Origin: Rhizobium deserti
Lineage (GTDB): Bacteria; Pseudomonadota; Alphaproteobacteria; Rhizobiales; Rhizobiaceae
Length of the DNA stretch: 64,000 nt
NCBI RefSeq assembly: GCF_004358025.1
Contig: NZ_SMTL01000001.1
Span: 1,054,001-1,118,000 of the forward strand
Direction: 5' to 3'
This document shows positions 53,646 to 63,083 of the stretch, piece after piece. Below the pieces are notes generated by a model. The model did not search any database. It was not told the origin of the DNA and was given only the letters and a program-made list of their open reading frames with translations. The position numbers and the translations under genes were made by a program. Within the stretch, counting starts at the first letter, position 1; each line of letters begins with the position of its first letter.

Positions 53646-54404
53646 ATGGCCAGCAGCAGACCCATCATTCCTCCCCGCATCCCCTGCGTCAGATGCCCCC
53701 TGCGGCGCCTCGACACGTTTCGGGACTTCTCGCCGCCCGAACTTGATTTCATCGCGGATTTCAAGCTTGGCGAACTGATCGCGGATCCCGGCATGTCGAT
53801 CATGGGCGAAGGCGAACGCCATCCGCAGCTTTATACGGTGCTTGCAGGCTGGGGCTTCCGCTACAAGATCCTCGAGGACGGCCGCCGTCAGATCCTCAAT
53901 TACCTGCTTCCGGGCGATATGGTCGGCCTGCAGGGCAATATCATGCTCGAGATGCAGCATTCGGTCGAAGCGCTGACGCGGATGACGCTATGCATGTTCG
54001 AGCGGGAGCGGCTGATTGAGCTCTACCAGCGCCATCCGTCGCTGGCCTATGACATCACCTGGCTGGCGGCCCGTGAGGAGTCCATGCTGGACGAGCATCT
54101 GCTGAGTATCGGCCGACGCAGCGCGGCGGAAAGGGCGGCCTATCTTTTGGTCTTCCTGCACTCGCGCGCCAAGTCCACTGCCCCGGTGCAGGCCGGCCAG
54201 TCGATCACCTTGCCGCTGACGCAGCAGCATGTGGCGGACACGCTCGGATTGTCCCTGGTGCACACGAACAAGACACTGCGCAAGCTCGCAGACCAGGGGC
54301 TGATCCGCTGGCTCGACCGCGGCTGTGAGGTAATCAATGCCGAAGGGCTTCACCAGGTGGCGGAATGGTGGCCGCCTGCAGAAAGCAAGCGGCCATTTAT
54401 CTAG
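53646..54404 (+). CDS. Crp/Fnr-family transcriptional regulator
   Basis: The start is the ATG at 53646 (252 residues). Residues about 30-145 are the cyclic-nucleotide-binding-like domain (LNYLLPGDMVGLQGN), and the C-terminal winged helix contains LTQQHVADTLGLSLVHTNKTLRKL. Two Cys near the N-terminus (CVRCP) are too few for an FNR-type 4Fe-4S cluster. Related rhizobial proteins are annotated as Crp/Fnr regulators of unclear signal. It sits next to the general stress locus but I see no EcfG promoter for it. Confidence 0.88.
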   Translation: MASSRPIIPPRIPCVRCPLRRLDTFRDFSPPELDFIADFKLGELIADPGMSIMGEGERHPQLYTVLAGWGFRYKILEDGRRQILNYLLPGDMVGLQGNIMLEMQHSVEALTRMTLCMFERERLIELYQRHPSLAYDITWLAAREESMLDEHLLSIGRRSAAERAAYLLVFLHSRAKSTAPVQAGQSITLPLTQQHVADTLGLSLVHTNKTLRKLADQGLIRWLDRGCEVINAEGLHQVAEWWPPAESKRPFI

Positions 54405-54405
54405 C

Positions 54406-54876
54406 TCAGTCGAGCGGTTCGCCTGGACGGCGGCGGCGCGAAAGCCGTAATCCGGTAGGCATCTTCTTCATGGCGAGGAAGCCGAGGCCACCGGCAATGG
54501 CGACGACCAAGAGCGCCCGCGACTTGATCACCATCGGCAGAGTCGATGCCGCTGCCGTCACCATCAGCGCCCTGCTGCTATTGGCGGCCGCCAATTCCCG
54601 CTTGCGCCACAGTTCCGCATTATTGGCGATCACTGCCGAGACATACATGATCAGCGCCAGAAGCAGAGCGCCGCCGGCAACCACCAGCAGCCCGACCGGC
54701 AGACCCCACAGACCGCCGAGGTAAACCGCCAGTGCCGCGGTGGCGAGCACATAGGCCGTCAGCAGGAAGATCAGCGCGAACCCGTAAAGGATGGCGTTTC
54801 TTTTCAGCTTCCGTGTCAAATTCGCGATGTCGATCGCGGCAAAGGAAGCCAAAAGGGGACCGATTGCTGCCAGCAT
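54406..54876 (-). CDS. Phage-holin-family (YqjE-like) membrane protein
   Basis: A 156-residue protein with two long hydrophobic helices (about residues 28-85) and a third near the C-terminus, then a basic tail (LRLSRRRRPGEP). This is the holin 3_6/YqjE type, often found beside DUF883 genes as here. It probably modulates membrane properties under stress, not lysis. The start overlaps the DUF883 stop, so the two are translationally coupled and share the EcfG promoter upstream. Confidence 0.75.
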   Translation of the reverse strand: MLAAIGPLLASFAAIDIANLTRKLKRNAILYGFALIFLLTAYVLATAALAVYLGGLWGLPVGLLVVAGGALLLALIMYVSAVIANNAELWRKRELAAANSSRALMVTAAASTLPMVIKSRALLVVAIAGGLGFLAMKKMPTGLRLSRRRRPGEPLD

Positions 54877-55220
54877 CAGCGGCGCGTCATCAGCGCGAAG
54901 AGGAAGCCGAAGCCGGCGGCAATGGCAACCGACTGGAGCGGCTTGGTGCGGATCTGGCGCTCCAGGTCGCGTTCCCAGGTCATCGCCTGCTCCCGCGCCG
55001 CTTCCACCATCTGCATGGATGCGTCAGCTGCGTCATTGGCGGCGCGCTTTGCCTTGCCGCGCACTTCGCTTGCCTTTTCATTGCCGACCGCGGCAACGCT
55101 GCGTGCAAGTGCTGCAATGTCGTCGCGCAGCTGGCTGATCTGAACTTCCACATCCTTCGAGGCGCTGGAGCTCTGGCCCGTTGCGCGGCCGATATCACTC
55201 GTTGTGTTGGCAGATGGCAT
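54876..55220 (-). CDS. DUF883 (ElaB/YqjD-like) membrane-anchored protein
   Basis: A 114-residue protein with a long helical N-terminal part (VQISQLRDDIAALARSVAAV) and one C-terminal membrane helix ending in the typical FALMTRR. E. coli members (ElaB, YqjD) anchor ribosomes or protect membranes in stationary phase. SD AGGAGA precedes the ATG. An EcfG-type promoter at 55342-55366 would give a leader of about 115 nt. Confidence 0.85.
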   Translation of the reverse strand: MPSANTTSDIGRATGQSSSASKDVEVQISQLRDDIAALARSVAAVGNEKASEVRGKAKRAANDAADASMQMVEAAREQAMTWERDLERQIRTKPLQSVAIAAGFGFLFALMTRR

Positions 55221-55341
55221 ATCCGTCTCCTGTTGTTGCGAAACCTGGGATGGTGCGCAGCAGAGGGCCGCGCCGAATTAGAATAGCTTTGACGCGCGGA
55301 CAAATGGCATCATGTCCACCACGCCTGTGCTGCGGGCGTTG

Positions 55342-55366
55342 AACGCGGCAAAAGCATGATTGTTCC
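55342..55366 (-). promoter_or_regulatory. EcfG-type promoter of the DUF883/holin operon
   Basis: On the minus strand GGAAC (55362-55366), 16 bp, then CGTT (55342-55345), the full consensus, in the gap between the amidase stop and the DUF883 start. Confidence 0.75.
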
Positions 55367-55405
55367 AGCCTTGCGCCGGCTGAAGAAAATAAAGATGAAC
55401 GGTCT

Positions 55406-56803
55406 TTAGGATGCAGCACCCGGCTCCGGCCAGGCGTGAATTCCGCCGCTCCACTGCTCGAACGCCCGTGACAGCTGCAGCACGAAAAGGTCTCCGAAGC
55501 GCGGCCCGACGATCTGCAGCCCGATCGGCATGCCTGAGCGCGCGAAGCCGCAATTGATCGAGGCGGCCGGCTGCTCGGACATGTTCCAGGGTACGGTAAA
55601 GCCGATATGCTCGAAAGGGCGGCTTGGATCATTGGTCGGCGAAGCCCATTCGGCCGGATAGGAAACGATCGGATTGGTCGGGGAGATGACGGCGTCCACC
55701 TCGGAGAAGAGTTTTGCGCAGGCCTTGCGCATCTCGATCGTCTGGTTGAAGCCGCGTACCGCCTCGGCACCGGATATATAGGTGCCGCCTTCCGCCCACT
55801 GATAGATATAGGGAAGGATCAGCTTTCGCCTTTCCTCCGGCATTTTTTCGATATCACCCCAGAACCGGGCCCGCCAGAAATTGTCGAGCCCGTCCAGCAT
55901 GTCGCGGGTCAGCACCGGCTGCACGGGCATGACGATGGCGCCCGCTTTCTCAAACCGGCGGGCTGCGGCAGTGACGGCGTCATACACTTCCGGATCCACG
56001 CCGAGCCCGATGCCGGCCTCCATCATCAGGCCGATCCGCAGGCCTTTGACATCCATATTGAGGTCGAGCCAGTTGAAATCATTGGGCGGCAAGGAGGTGG
56101 CGTCGCGCCAGTCGGGCCGCGTCAGCGTCGCCATCGCAATCGCCGAGTCTTCAACCGTGCGGGTCATCGGACCGGCGCAGCGGCCGACATAATAGGGGTC
56201 GACCGGTATACGGCCCTGGCTCGGCTTGAGGCCGAACAGACCGGTCCAGCCGGCCGGCAGACGGATCGACCCGCCGATATCCGTGCCGATATGCAAAGGG
56301 CCGAAGCTCGCAGCGGCTGCCGCTGAAGCACCGGCGCTCGATCCGCCGGGATTCTGGCTGAGATCCCAGGGGTTGCGGCTCAAGGGGTGGAAGCTCGACA
56401 GGCCGGATGACAGCATGCCGTAGTCCGGGCAGGTGGTCTTGGCGAAAATGACGGCGCCATCTTCGCGCAACCGGGCCGCCGCCGGCGCATCTTCGGCGGC
56501 CGGCACCAGTTCCACCGCCGCCGTTCCAAGCGGCACCGGCTGTCCTTTTGTGGCAATCAGTTCCTTGATGGTGACAGGAATGCCGTCCAGCACGCCGAGC
56601 GTCGCCCCCCTCGCCCACCGCTCCGTCGAGGCGCTTGCCTGTGCCCGGGCGCTCTCCGGATCGTAGAGATAGAGCGCCTGGACATGGCTCTCGAAAGCGG
56701 CAATGCGGTCCTCGACCGCCAGCCAGTATTCTAACGGCGAGAGTTTTCTGTCCGCATATAGGGCCAGAACCTCGCGGATGGTCAGTTTCAAAAGGTCGCT
56801 CAT
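55406..56803 (-). CDS. Amidase-signature hydrolase
   Basis: The start is the ATG at 56801-56803 (465 residues). The Ser-Ser-Lys triad is visible: Lys in VTIKELIATKG, then GGSSAGASAAAAAS and GTDIGGSIRLP. It hydrolyses a carboxamide to a carboxylate and ammonia. It is the last gene after two DppBC-type permease genes on the same strand, so it may process the imported compound. The N-terminal helix and overall length are normal for the family. Confidence 0.9.
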   Translation of the reverse strand: MSDLLKLTIREVLALYADRKLSPLEYWLAVEDRIAAFESHVQALYLYDPESARAQASASTERWARGATLGVLDGIPVTIKELIATKGQPVPLGTAAVELVPAAEDAPAAARLREDGAVIFAKTTCPDYGMLSSGLSSFHPLSRNPWDLSQNPGGSSAGASAAAAASFGPLHIGTDIGGSIRLPAGWTGLFGLKPSQGRIPVDPYYVGRCAGPMTRTVEDSAIAMATLTRPDWRDATSLPPNDFNWLDLNMDVKGLRIGLMMEAGIGLGVDPEVYDAVTAAARRFEKAGAIVMPVQPVLTRDMLDGLDNFWRARFWGDIEKMPEERRKLILPYIYQWAEGGTYISGAEAVRGFNQTIEMRKACAKLFSEVDAVISPTNPIVSYPAEWASPTNDPSRPFEHIGFTVPWNMSEQPAASINCGFARSGMPIGLQIVGPRFGDLFVLQLSRAFEQWSGGIHAWPEPGAAS

Positions 56804-56826
56804 GGCAATGCTCTTCTTCTTGAAAA

Positions 56827-57645
56827 TCAGGAATTGTCGCGCGGATCGAGAATATCGCGCAAACCGTCGCCCAGCATGTTGAGGCCAAGCACAGCAAGCG
56901 CGATGGCCATGCCCGGCATCAATGCCAACCAGGGCGCCTGTCCGAGAAAGGTCTGCGCATCGGCGAGCATCCGCCCCCAGGTCGGCGCCGGTGGCGGCAT
57001 GCCGAGACCGAGAAACGACAGCCCCGCTTCCGTCAGGATGGCAAGACCGAGCTGGATCGTCACCTGCACGATGATCTGGCTCGATATGTTCGGCAGAACG
57101 TGGACCAGCGTGATCCTGGCCTTTGACCGGCCGATACCGATCGCCGCCATCACGTAATCGCGCGTCCAGATCTGCAGCGCCGCGCTCAAGACCAGCCGCG
57201 CAAAGACCGGCACCATGAAGACCGCAATGGCGATGATTGCCGTGAACCGGCCCGACCCAATGAATGCGGCCAGCATCATCGCCGACAGGATGGGCGGCAC
57301 TGCGAAGATGATATCGCAGCCGCGCATCACCACCAGTTCGGTCCAGCCGCGCCGCATCGCCACAAGGAGGCCGACCGCCGTACCTATGCCGGCACCCAGA
57401 AGCACGGCCAGAATGGAAGTCGATAGGGAATTCCAGGCGCCGACCATCAGCATGGACAGAATATCGCGGCCGAACTGGTCGGTGCCGAGAAGACCATATT
57501 CCAGTGGCGCCTTCAGCTTGTGGACGATGTTCATCTTGGAGGGTAAGAACGGGGTCCAGACCAGCGACAGGAGCGCCACGGCAACCAGCGCCAGCGTGAT
57601 CAGCAGGCCGGCCAGGAAGATGGGGCGGCGGAATGCACGGCTCAT
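56827..57645 (-). CDS. Peptide-type ABC permease (DppC type), second pair
   Basis: The start is the ATG at 57643-57645, overlapping the upstream permease stop; 272 residues. Six helices with GTDQFGRDILSML and GLSFLGLGMPPPAPTWG, both diagnostic of DppC. It pairs with the DppB-type protein encoded at 57642-58592. Confidence 0.92.
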   Translation of the reverse strand: MSRAFRRPIFLAGLLITLALVAVALLSLVWTPFLPSKMNIVHKLKAPLEYGLLGTDQFGRDILSMLMVGAWNSLSTSILAVLLGAGIGTAVGLLVAMRRGWTELVVMRGCDIIFAVPPILSAMMLAAFIGSGRFTAIIAIAVFMVPVFARLVLSAALQIWTRDYVMAAIGIGRSKARITLVHVLPNISSQIIVQVTIQLGLAILTEAGLSFLGLGMPPPAPTWGRMLADAQTFLGQAPWLALMPGMAIALAVLGLNMLGDGLRDILDPRDNS

Positions 57646-58592
57646 TGTGCACCTGCCCGCAGCCGCGGATCGATCGCCAGATAGGCGAGATCGACGATGA
57701 AATTCATCAGGATGACCAGGGCGGAAAAGAACAGCACCACGTCCTGCATCACGATGATATCGCGCTGCGCCAGCGCCTGATAAGCCAGCCGACCGAGCCC
57801 CGGCAGGTTGAAGACGTTCTCTACCAGCACCGCGCCGGCGATCAGGAAGGTAAACTGCAGGCCGAGCATGGTGACGACCGGGATGAGCGCATTCGGCACG
57901 GCATGCCGCCAAACGGCAATCCGTTCGCTCAGCCCCTTGGCGCGGGCGGTACGCACGAAATCCTCGTTCATCACGTCGAGCACCGCTGCCCGCGCCACCC
58001 GCGTCAGCACCCCCGCCTGCGGCAGGGCGAGAGCCACCGCCGGCAGGACGAGCGACTTCAGCGCCGGCAGAAGGCCCGCTTCCCAGCCGGGAAAGCCGCC
58101 GGCCGGCATCCAGCCGAGCATGGTGGAAAACAAGATGATCAGCAGCAGCCCGCCCCAGAAGGCCGGTACGGCAATGCTGACATAGGAAAACATGCCGGCG
58201 ACGACATCGAACAGGCCGTTATGCCGGCGCGCCGCCTGCACGCCCAGCGGCACGGCGATCAGCACCGACAGCACGACGGCCATCAGCGCCAGCGGCAGCG
58301 TGACCGCGAGCCGCTCGACGATCAGCCCCGCCACCGGCACGCCATAGGTATAGGATTGTCCGAGATCGCCGCGCAATACGCCCACAAGCCAAGCGAGGTA
58401 CCGCACCGGCAGCGGTTGATCGAGACCCAGCTGATGCTGCAGCGCCGCCAGCGTCTCCGGGCTCGCCGAAGTGCCAAGCATGATCGCCGCCGGGTCGCCA
58501 GGCAAGAGATCCATCACGGTGAAGATCAGCAGCGACACGACGAGAAGCGTGACAACGAGGCTCAAGATGCGGCGGATGAGGATAGCCATCAT
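57642..58592 (-). CDS. Peptide-type ABC permease (DppB type), second pair
   Basis: A 316-residue permease starting MMAILIRRILSLVVTLLVVS, with the conserved loop NEDFVRTARAKGLSERIAVW. The ATG 3 bp further in is an equal start. It follows the binding protein gene after a 316-bp gap that contains a composite hairpin repeat, so expression may be reduced or independent. Confidence 0.92.
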   Translation of the reverse strand: MMAILIRRILSLVVTLLVVSLLIFTVMDLLPGDPAAIMLGTSASPETLAALQHQLGLDQPLPVRYLAWLVGVLRGDLGQSYTYGVPVAGLIVERLAVTLPLALMAVVLSVLIAVPLGVQAARRHNGLFDVVAGMFSYVSIAVPAFWGGLLLIILFSTMLGWMPAGGFPGWEAGLLPALKSLVLPAVALALPQAGVLTRVARAAVLDVMNEDFVRTARAKGLSERIAVWRHAVPNALIPVVTMLGLQFTFLIAGAVLVENVFNLPGLGRLAYQALAQRDIIVMQDVVLFFSALVILMNFIVDLAYLAIDPRLRAGAQ

Positions 58593-58908
58593 GACCGAGC
58601 CGCCCGATCAGCGCTGCCATTGTAGCCCCGGAGGTACCACTCGCACCCGTCATTCCTGGGCTTGTCCCAGGAATCCGGCAGCGCCGCGTCGGCGGCGCGG
58701 AAGGATCTTTTCACACAAAGGACTTCGCGTGGCTGGATCCCTGTGACAAGCACAGGGATGACGGAATTTGCAGCAAGGGCGCGACAAACATCTGCCGCCT
58801 CCATGTCAACCGGGATTCCTAGTCCATGCCAAACGGAGCGGGCCTGGCAAGGTCCCGGTGAGTATCTTGCGTGTGGGGTAGATCGGTATGCCGCACCCGA
58901 GAAAGACA
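58593..58908. other. Intergenic region holding a composite repeat
   Basis: No gene is seen. Most of the stretch from 58648 to 58763 is the hairpin repeat; the rest shows no clear promoter or ORF. Confidence 0.5.
58648..58763. repeat. Composite palindromic intergenic repeat, copy 2 (RIME-like)
   Basis: A 116-bp element bounded by CGTCATTCC and GGGATGACG. It contains ATTCCTGGG/CCCAGGAAT, GCGCCGC/GCGGCGC and ATCCCTGTG/CACAGGGAT hairpins. The outer parts match the element at 14874-14990; the inner hairpins differ. Confidence 0.8.
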
Positions 58909-60435
58909 TCACTCTTCCCAATGCACCTCGGTCAGCACATTGGAGGGGATCGGCTCGTTCTCCCACAGCCCCTTGAGCTTCTTGTCCCAGACGCCGAGCT
59001 TCGGCATGACGAACAGGAAGAGCGCCGGGACGTCATTGGCGAGCATGGTCTGCGCCTCGCCATAAAGCTTATCCTGTTCGGCCGGATCGGAGGTCGCCTC
59101 GACCTTTTTCAGGATGTCGTTGAAGACCGGGTTCTTGTAGTTGAAGTAATAGGGATCGCGGCCATAGATATCGATGTCCATCGGCTCCGCATGGGCGATG
59201 ATGGTCATGTCGTAATCGGCGGCTTTCAGGACGTCCGCCACCCATTTGGCCGGGAATTCGGTCGTCTCGATATTCATCGTCACGCCGATTTCCGCAAACA
59301 GCGCCTGCAGGATCTGCGAGGTGCGCTGCGCATAGGCCATCTGGGGCGCCTTGATGGTGAAGGTCAAGCCATTGGGGTAGCCGGCCTCGGCCAGCAGCGC
59401 CTTTGCCTTTTCCGTATCATAAGCATAAGTGCCGGTCAGGTCCTTGTAGCCGCGGTCGTTCGGCGTGTAATGGCTGCCGATCGGCGTGCCGAATCCGGAC
59501 CAGGCCCCCTCCACCACCGTTTCGCGGTCGACCGCCATCATCAGCGCCTGACGAACTCGCTTATCGTTGAACGGCTTGCGGCCATTGTTCATGCCGGCAA
59601 CGACCTTGAGCTCGGTATTGCCGATCACGGTTGCAAGCTTCTGGTCGTCCTTGAAGCTTTCCATCAGTTCCGGCGCGCCGAATTCCGGAAAGGCGTCGAC
59701 ATCGCCGGCCTTGAGAGCGGCGGCCTGCGCCTGCGCATCGGCGATGAAGCGGAAAGAGGCCGTCTCAAGCTTGACCGGCGCGGACTTGTTCCAATAATCG
59801 GCGTTCCTTGCCAGGTCAACCTTGGAACCCTTGGCCCAGGAAACGAACTTGAACGGCCCGGTGCCGACCGGCGTCACCTTGTTGTCGGCAGCCGATTTCG
59901 GCTCGACCATCGAGGAAGCGGGCCAGCCGAGCCAGTAGAGCAGGCTTCCGGCCGGCTGTTTCAGCTTCAACACGAGCGTTGCCGCATCCGGCGTTTCGAC
60001 GCTGTCGATCGACGCAAAATAACGCTTCTGCGGATTGACGCTGTCGGCCCCGCGGGCGCGCTCGATCGTGTATTTCCCGACGGACGAGTCGAAGGCGACG
60101 CCGTTATGGAATGTGACGCCCTGGCGCAGCTTGAACGTATAGGTCTTGCCGTCCTCGGAGATCTTCCAGCTTTCCGCCAGCTGCGGCTGCACCTTGCCAG
60201 CCTTGTCGATCGTCGTCAGGCCTTCGAAGATGTTCTGCCATGTGACCTGGCCGATCGCGACGGGAGCCGCAATCGTCGGGTCTAGTCCTGCCGGCTCGAT
60301 TGCCATGCCCAGTGTCACCGAGGTTTTCGACGCGGCAAAGGCCGTGCCTGCGCCCGCCAAAGCCACCCCTGCCCCCAGCGCCAAAGCCAGCCCCAGTCCC
60401 CGTGAGACAGGCTTCCATGCACCCAACACATTCAT
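58909..60435 (-). CDS. Peptide-type ABC transporter, substrate-binding protein
   Basis: The start is the ATG at 60433-60435 (508 residues). A signal peptide ends near GTAFAA (about residue 35). Family 5 motifs include YTFKLRQGVTFHNGVAFD and RQALMMAVDRE. It is the only binding protein gene in a cluster with two permease pairs and one ATPase pair. The substrate is unknown; the amidase downstream suggests an amide-containing compound. Confidence 0.92.
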   Translation of the reverse strand: MNVLGAWKPVSRGLGLALALGAGVALAGAGTAFAASKTSVTLGMAIEPAGLDPTIAAPVAIGQVTWQNIFEGLTTIDKAGKVQPQLAESWKISEDGKTYTFKLRQGVTFHNGVAFDSSVGKYTIERARGADSVNPQKRYFASIDSVETPDAATLVLKLKQPAGSLLYWLGWPASSMVEPKSAADNKVTPVGTGPFKFVSWAKGSKVDLARNADYWNKSAPVKLETASFRFIADAQAQAAALKAGDVDAFPEFGAPELMESFKDDQKLATVIGNTELKVVAGMNNGRKPFNDKRVRQALMMAVDRETVVEGAWSGFGTPIGSHYTPNDRGYKDLTGTYAYDTEKAKALLAEAGYPNGLTFTIKAPQMAYAQRTSQILQALFAEIGVTMNIETTEFPAKWVADVLKAADYDMTIIAHAEPMDIDIYGRDPYYFNYKNPVFNDILKKVEATSDPAEQDKLYGEAQTMLANDVPALFLFVMPKLGVWDKKLKGLWENEPIPSNVLTEVHWEE

Positions 60436-60547
60436 ACTGCACCCCCATTTATCAACCGCTTGTCGCGACCTATTGGAGGGTAGTCTAAGGCGATTTCGCA
60501 GATGCACAATAAGAATGTGCGGCAAAAATGTGCGAGCCACCATGGCC

Positions 60548-61297
60548 CTAGGCGCGTCGAAACCCTTCGCTGGCCACCAGCAGCCGGCGCGTATAATCGG
60601 CTGAGAATTCGCGTTTCTCCAGCGCCTCCACCGCCACCGTCTCGACCACCTTGCCGCTCTTCATCACCGCCAGCCGTTCGCACATGTGGCTGATGACACC
60701 GAGGTCGTGGCTGACCATCACGAAGGTGAGGTTGCGGTCGCGCCGCGCCTGTTCGAGCAGGTTGAGGATTTCCGCCTGGATCGAAGCGTCGAGTGCCGAA
60801 GTCGGCTCGTCGAGCAACAGGATTTTCGGCTCCAGGATCAGCGCCCGGGCAATGGCGATGCGCTGCCGCTGTCCGCCAGAAAGCTGGTGCGAATAGCGGA
60901 AGCGGAAGCCGGAGCCGAGGCCGACCTCGTCCAGCGCCCGGTTGATGCGCGTCTCGATATCGGTGAAGCCGTGGATGACGAGCGGTTCCAGCAGCAGCCG
61001 GTCTACCGTCTGACGCGGATGCAGCGAGCCGTAAGGGTCCTGGAACACCATCTGAACGGTGCGGTAGAACTGCTTGTCGCGCCGGCTGCCGGAATAGGCC
61101 TTGCCATTGACGGACAGCGTCCCTTTCTCAAAGGCCGCCAGCCCAGCGATCGCCCGCAGCAGCGTCGATTTGCCGGAACCGCTCTCGCCGACGATCCCGA
61201 AGCTTTCGCCGGATGCGATATCGAAGCTGACATGGTCGAGCGCCGCGAAATCCTCGTAGGTCACCACCATGTCGCGGATCGAAAGAGCAGAACTCAT
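60548..61297 (-). CDS. Peptide-type ABC ATP-binding protein (DppF type)
   Basis: The start at ATG 61295-61297 overlaps the stop of the preceding ATPase gene; 249 residues. Walker A GESGSGKST, signature [15 protein letters not shown], Walker B LLLDEPTSALD. It is short for DppF (usually about 330 residues) and lacks the C-terminal oligopeptide/dipeptide extension. Confidence 0.92.
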   Translation of the reverse strand: MSSALSIRDMVVTYEDFAALDHVSFDIASGESFGIVGESGSGKSTLLRAIAGLAAFEKGTLSVNGKAYSGSRRDKQFYRTVQMVFQDPYGSLHPRQTVDRLLLEPLVIHGFTDIETRINRALDEVGLGSGFRFRYSHQLSGGQRQRIAIARALILEPKILLLDEPTSALDASIQAEILNLLEQARRDRNLTFVMVSHDLGVISHMCERLAVMKSGKVVETVAVEALEKREFSADYTRRLLVASEGFRRA

Positions 61298-62142
61298 AGG
61301 GCCCACTCCGGCTTGCGGTCGAGAACCGGCAGCGGATGCCGGTCGGAACCGATGGTCGGCAGACAGTTCAACAGCCCGCGCGTATAAGGATGCTGCGCCT
61401 TGGAAAGGTCGGCCGAAGCCAGTTCTTCCACCACCCGCCCGGCATACATGACGAGCACGCGGTCGCAGAACGACGAAACGAGCCGCAGGTCGTGGGAAAT
61501 GAAGATCAGCCCCATGCCGCGCTCGGACACCAGCTTGTCGAGAATATCCAGCACTTCCAGCTGCACGGTCACGTCCAGCGCCGAGGTCGGCTCGTCGGCG
61601 ATCAGCAGTTCCGGGCCGCAGATCAGCATCATGGCGATCATCACCCGCTGCCCCATGCCGCCGGATACTTCATGCGGATAAAGCGAAAACACCCGTTCCG
61701 GATCGCGGATCTGCACCGCCTCGAGCATGGCGAGCGCCCGCTTCTTTGCTTCGGAACTGGAGATCTTCTCGTGGGTCTTCAGTGTCTCGACGATCTGCCG
61801 GCCGATCGGCATGACCGGGTTCAGCGAATATTTCGGATCCTGCAGGATCATCGCCACCTGCTTGCCGCGCAGATCGCGGCGCTCGCGGGCCGGCATGCCG
61901 AGCAGATCGCGGCCGCGGAAGGCCAGCGTCTTGGCGGTGATCTTGGCGTGTCCGGGCGTCAGCCCCATGATGGCGCGGCCGGTCTGCGACTTGCCGGAAC
62001 CGCTTTCGCCGACAATCCCGAGCCTTTCCTTGCCGAGTGTGAAGGAAACGCCCCGCACCGCCTGCACCTCGCCGGTGCGGGTCGGAAAGGTGACGCGCAG
62101 GTCGTCGACCGTCAGAAGCGGTCCGAAACTCCCGTTGCTCAT
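61294..62142 (-). CDS. Peptide-type ABC ATP-binding protein (DppD type)
   Basis: The start is the ATG at 62140-62142 (282 residues). Walker A GESGSGKSQ, signature VSGGMGQRVMIAMML, Walker [13 protein letters not shown], and the C-terminal AQHPYTRGLL motif typical of DppD/OppD. It overlaps genes on both sides by 4 bp. Confidence 0.92.
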   Translation of the reverse strand: MSNGSFGPLLTVDDLRVTFPTRTGEVQAVRGVSFTLGKERLGIVGESGSGKSQTGRAIMGLTPGHAKITAKTLAFRGRDLLGMPARERRDLRGKQVAMILQDPKYSLNPVMPIGRQIVETLKTHEKISSSEAKKRALAMLEAVQIRDPERVFSLYPHEVSGGMGQRVMIAMMLICGPELLIADEPTSALDVTVQLEVLDILDKLVSERGMGLIFISHDLRLVSSFCDRVLVMYAGRVVEELASADLSKAQHPYTRGLLNCLPTIGSDRHPLPVLDRKPEWAL

Positions 62143-63083
62143 TGGCCGGCCTCCTTCGGGTCCAGTGCATCGCGCAACCCGTCGCCGAGCAGGTTGAAGC
62201 CGAGGCTGACCACGAGGATCGCGAAACCGGGCATGGCGGCCACCCACCATTGATCGAGGATGAAGCGGCGGCCCGAGGCGATCATCGCGCCCCATTCCGG
62301 CAGCGGCGGCTGCGCGCCGAGACCGAGGAAGCCGAGGCCCGCAGCCGTCAGGATGATGCCGGCCATGTCGAGCGTCACGCGCACGATCAGCGACGACATG
62401 CAGAGCGGCATGACGTGGCGCAGCACGATGCGAAAGGGCGAGGCACCCATCAGCTTCACCGCTGAGATGAATTCCGAATTGCGGAAGGTCAGCGTTTCGG
62501 CACGGGCGATGCGCGCATAGGGCGGCCAGGAGGTGACGGCGATGGCCAGGATGGCATTCTCGATGCCGGGCCCGAGGGCGGCGACCAGCGCCAGTGCCAG
62601 GACGAGCTTCGGGAAGGCGAGGAAGATATCGGTGATGCGCATCAGCACCGCATCGACCCAGCCGCCGGCATAGCCGGAAACCGTGCCGACGATCAGCCCG
62701 ATCGGCGCGGCGATCACCGCCACAAGCACGACGACGAACAGGGTCAGCCGCGAACCATGGATGAGGCGCGAAAGGATGTCGCGGCCCTGGTCGTCGGTAC
62801 CGAGCAGGTAGCTCGGTGTCCCGGGCGGCAGCAGGCGGGCATTCATCAGATCGCCCTGCACCGGATTATGCGGCGCCAGCACGTCGGCAAGCGCCGCCAC
62901 CACCAGCAGAGCCAAGATGATGCCAAGCCCGATCAGTGCGAGCCGGTTTTCGGCGAACCGCCGCCAGATGATATAGGCGCGGCCGAGCCGGGCTTGGTTG
63001 CGCGAGGTCGGCCGGTCGGACAGCAGCCATGCCCGGCTGTAGGGCTTCAGGGTCTCGCCCATGCTTGTTGACTGATGGCTCAT
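62139..63083 (-). CDS. Peptide-type ABC permease (DppC type), first pair
   Basis: The start is the ATG at 63081-63083 (314 residues). A cytoplasmic stretch of about 45 residues is followed by six helices with GTDDQGRDILSRLIHG and GLGFLGLGAQPPLPEWG. The stop overlaps the DppD-type start. Confidence 0.92.
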   Translation of the reverse strand: MSHQSTSMGETLKPYSRAWLLSDRPTSRNQARLGRAYIIWRRFAENRLALIGLGIILALLVVAALADVLAPHNPVQGDLMNARLLPPGTPSYLLGTDDQGRDILSRLIHGSRLTLFVVVLVAVIAAPIGLIVGTVSGYAGGWVDAVLMRITDIFLAFPKLVLALALVAALGPGIENAILAIAVTSWPPYARIARAETLTFRNSEFISAVKLMGASPFRIVLRHVMPLCMSSLIVRVTLDMAGIILTAAGLGFLGLGAQPPLPEWGAMIASGRRFILDQWWVAAMPGFAILVVSLGFNLLGDGLRDALDPKEAGQ

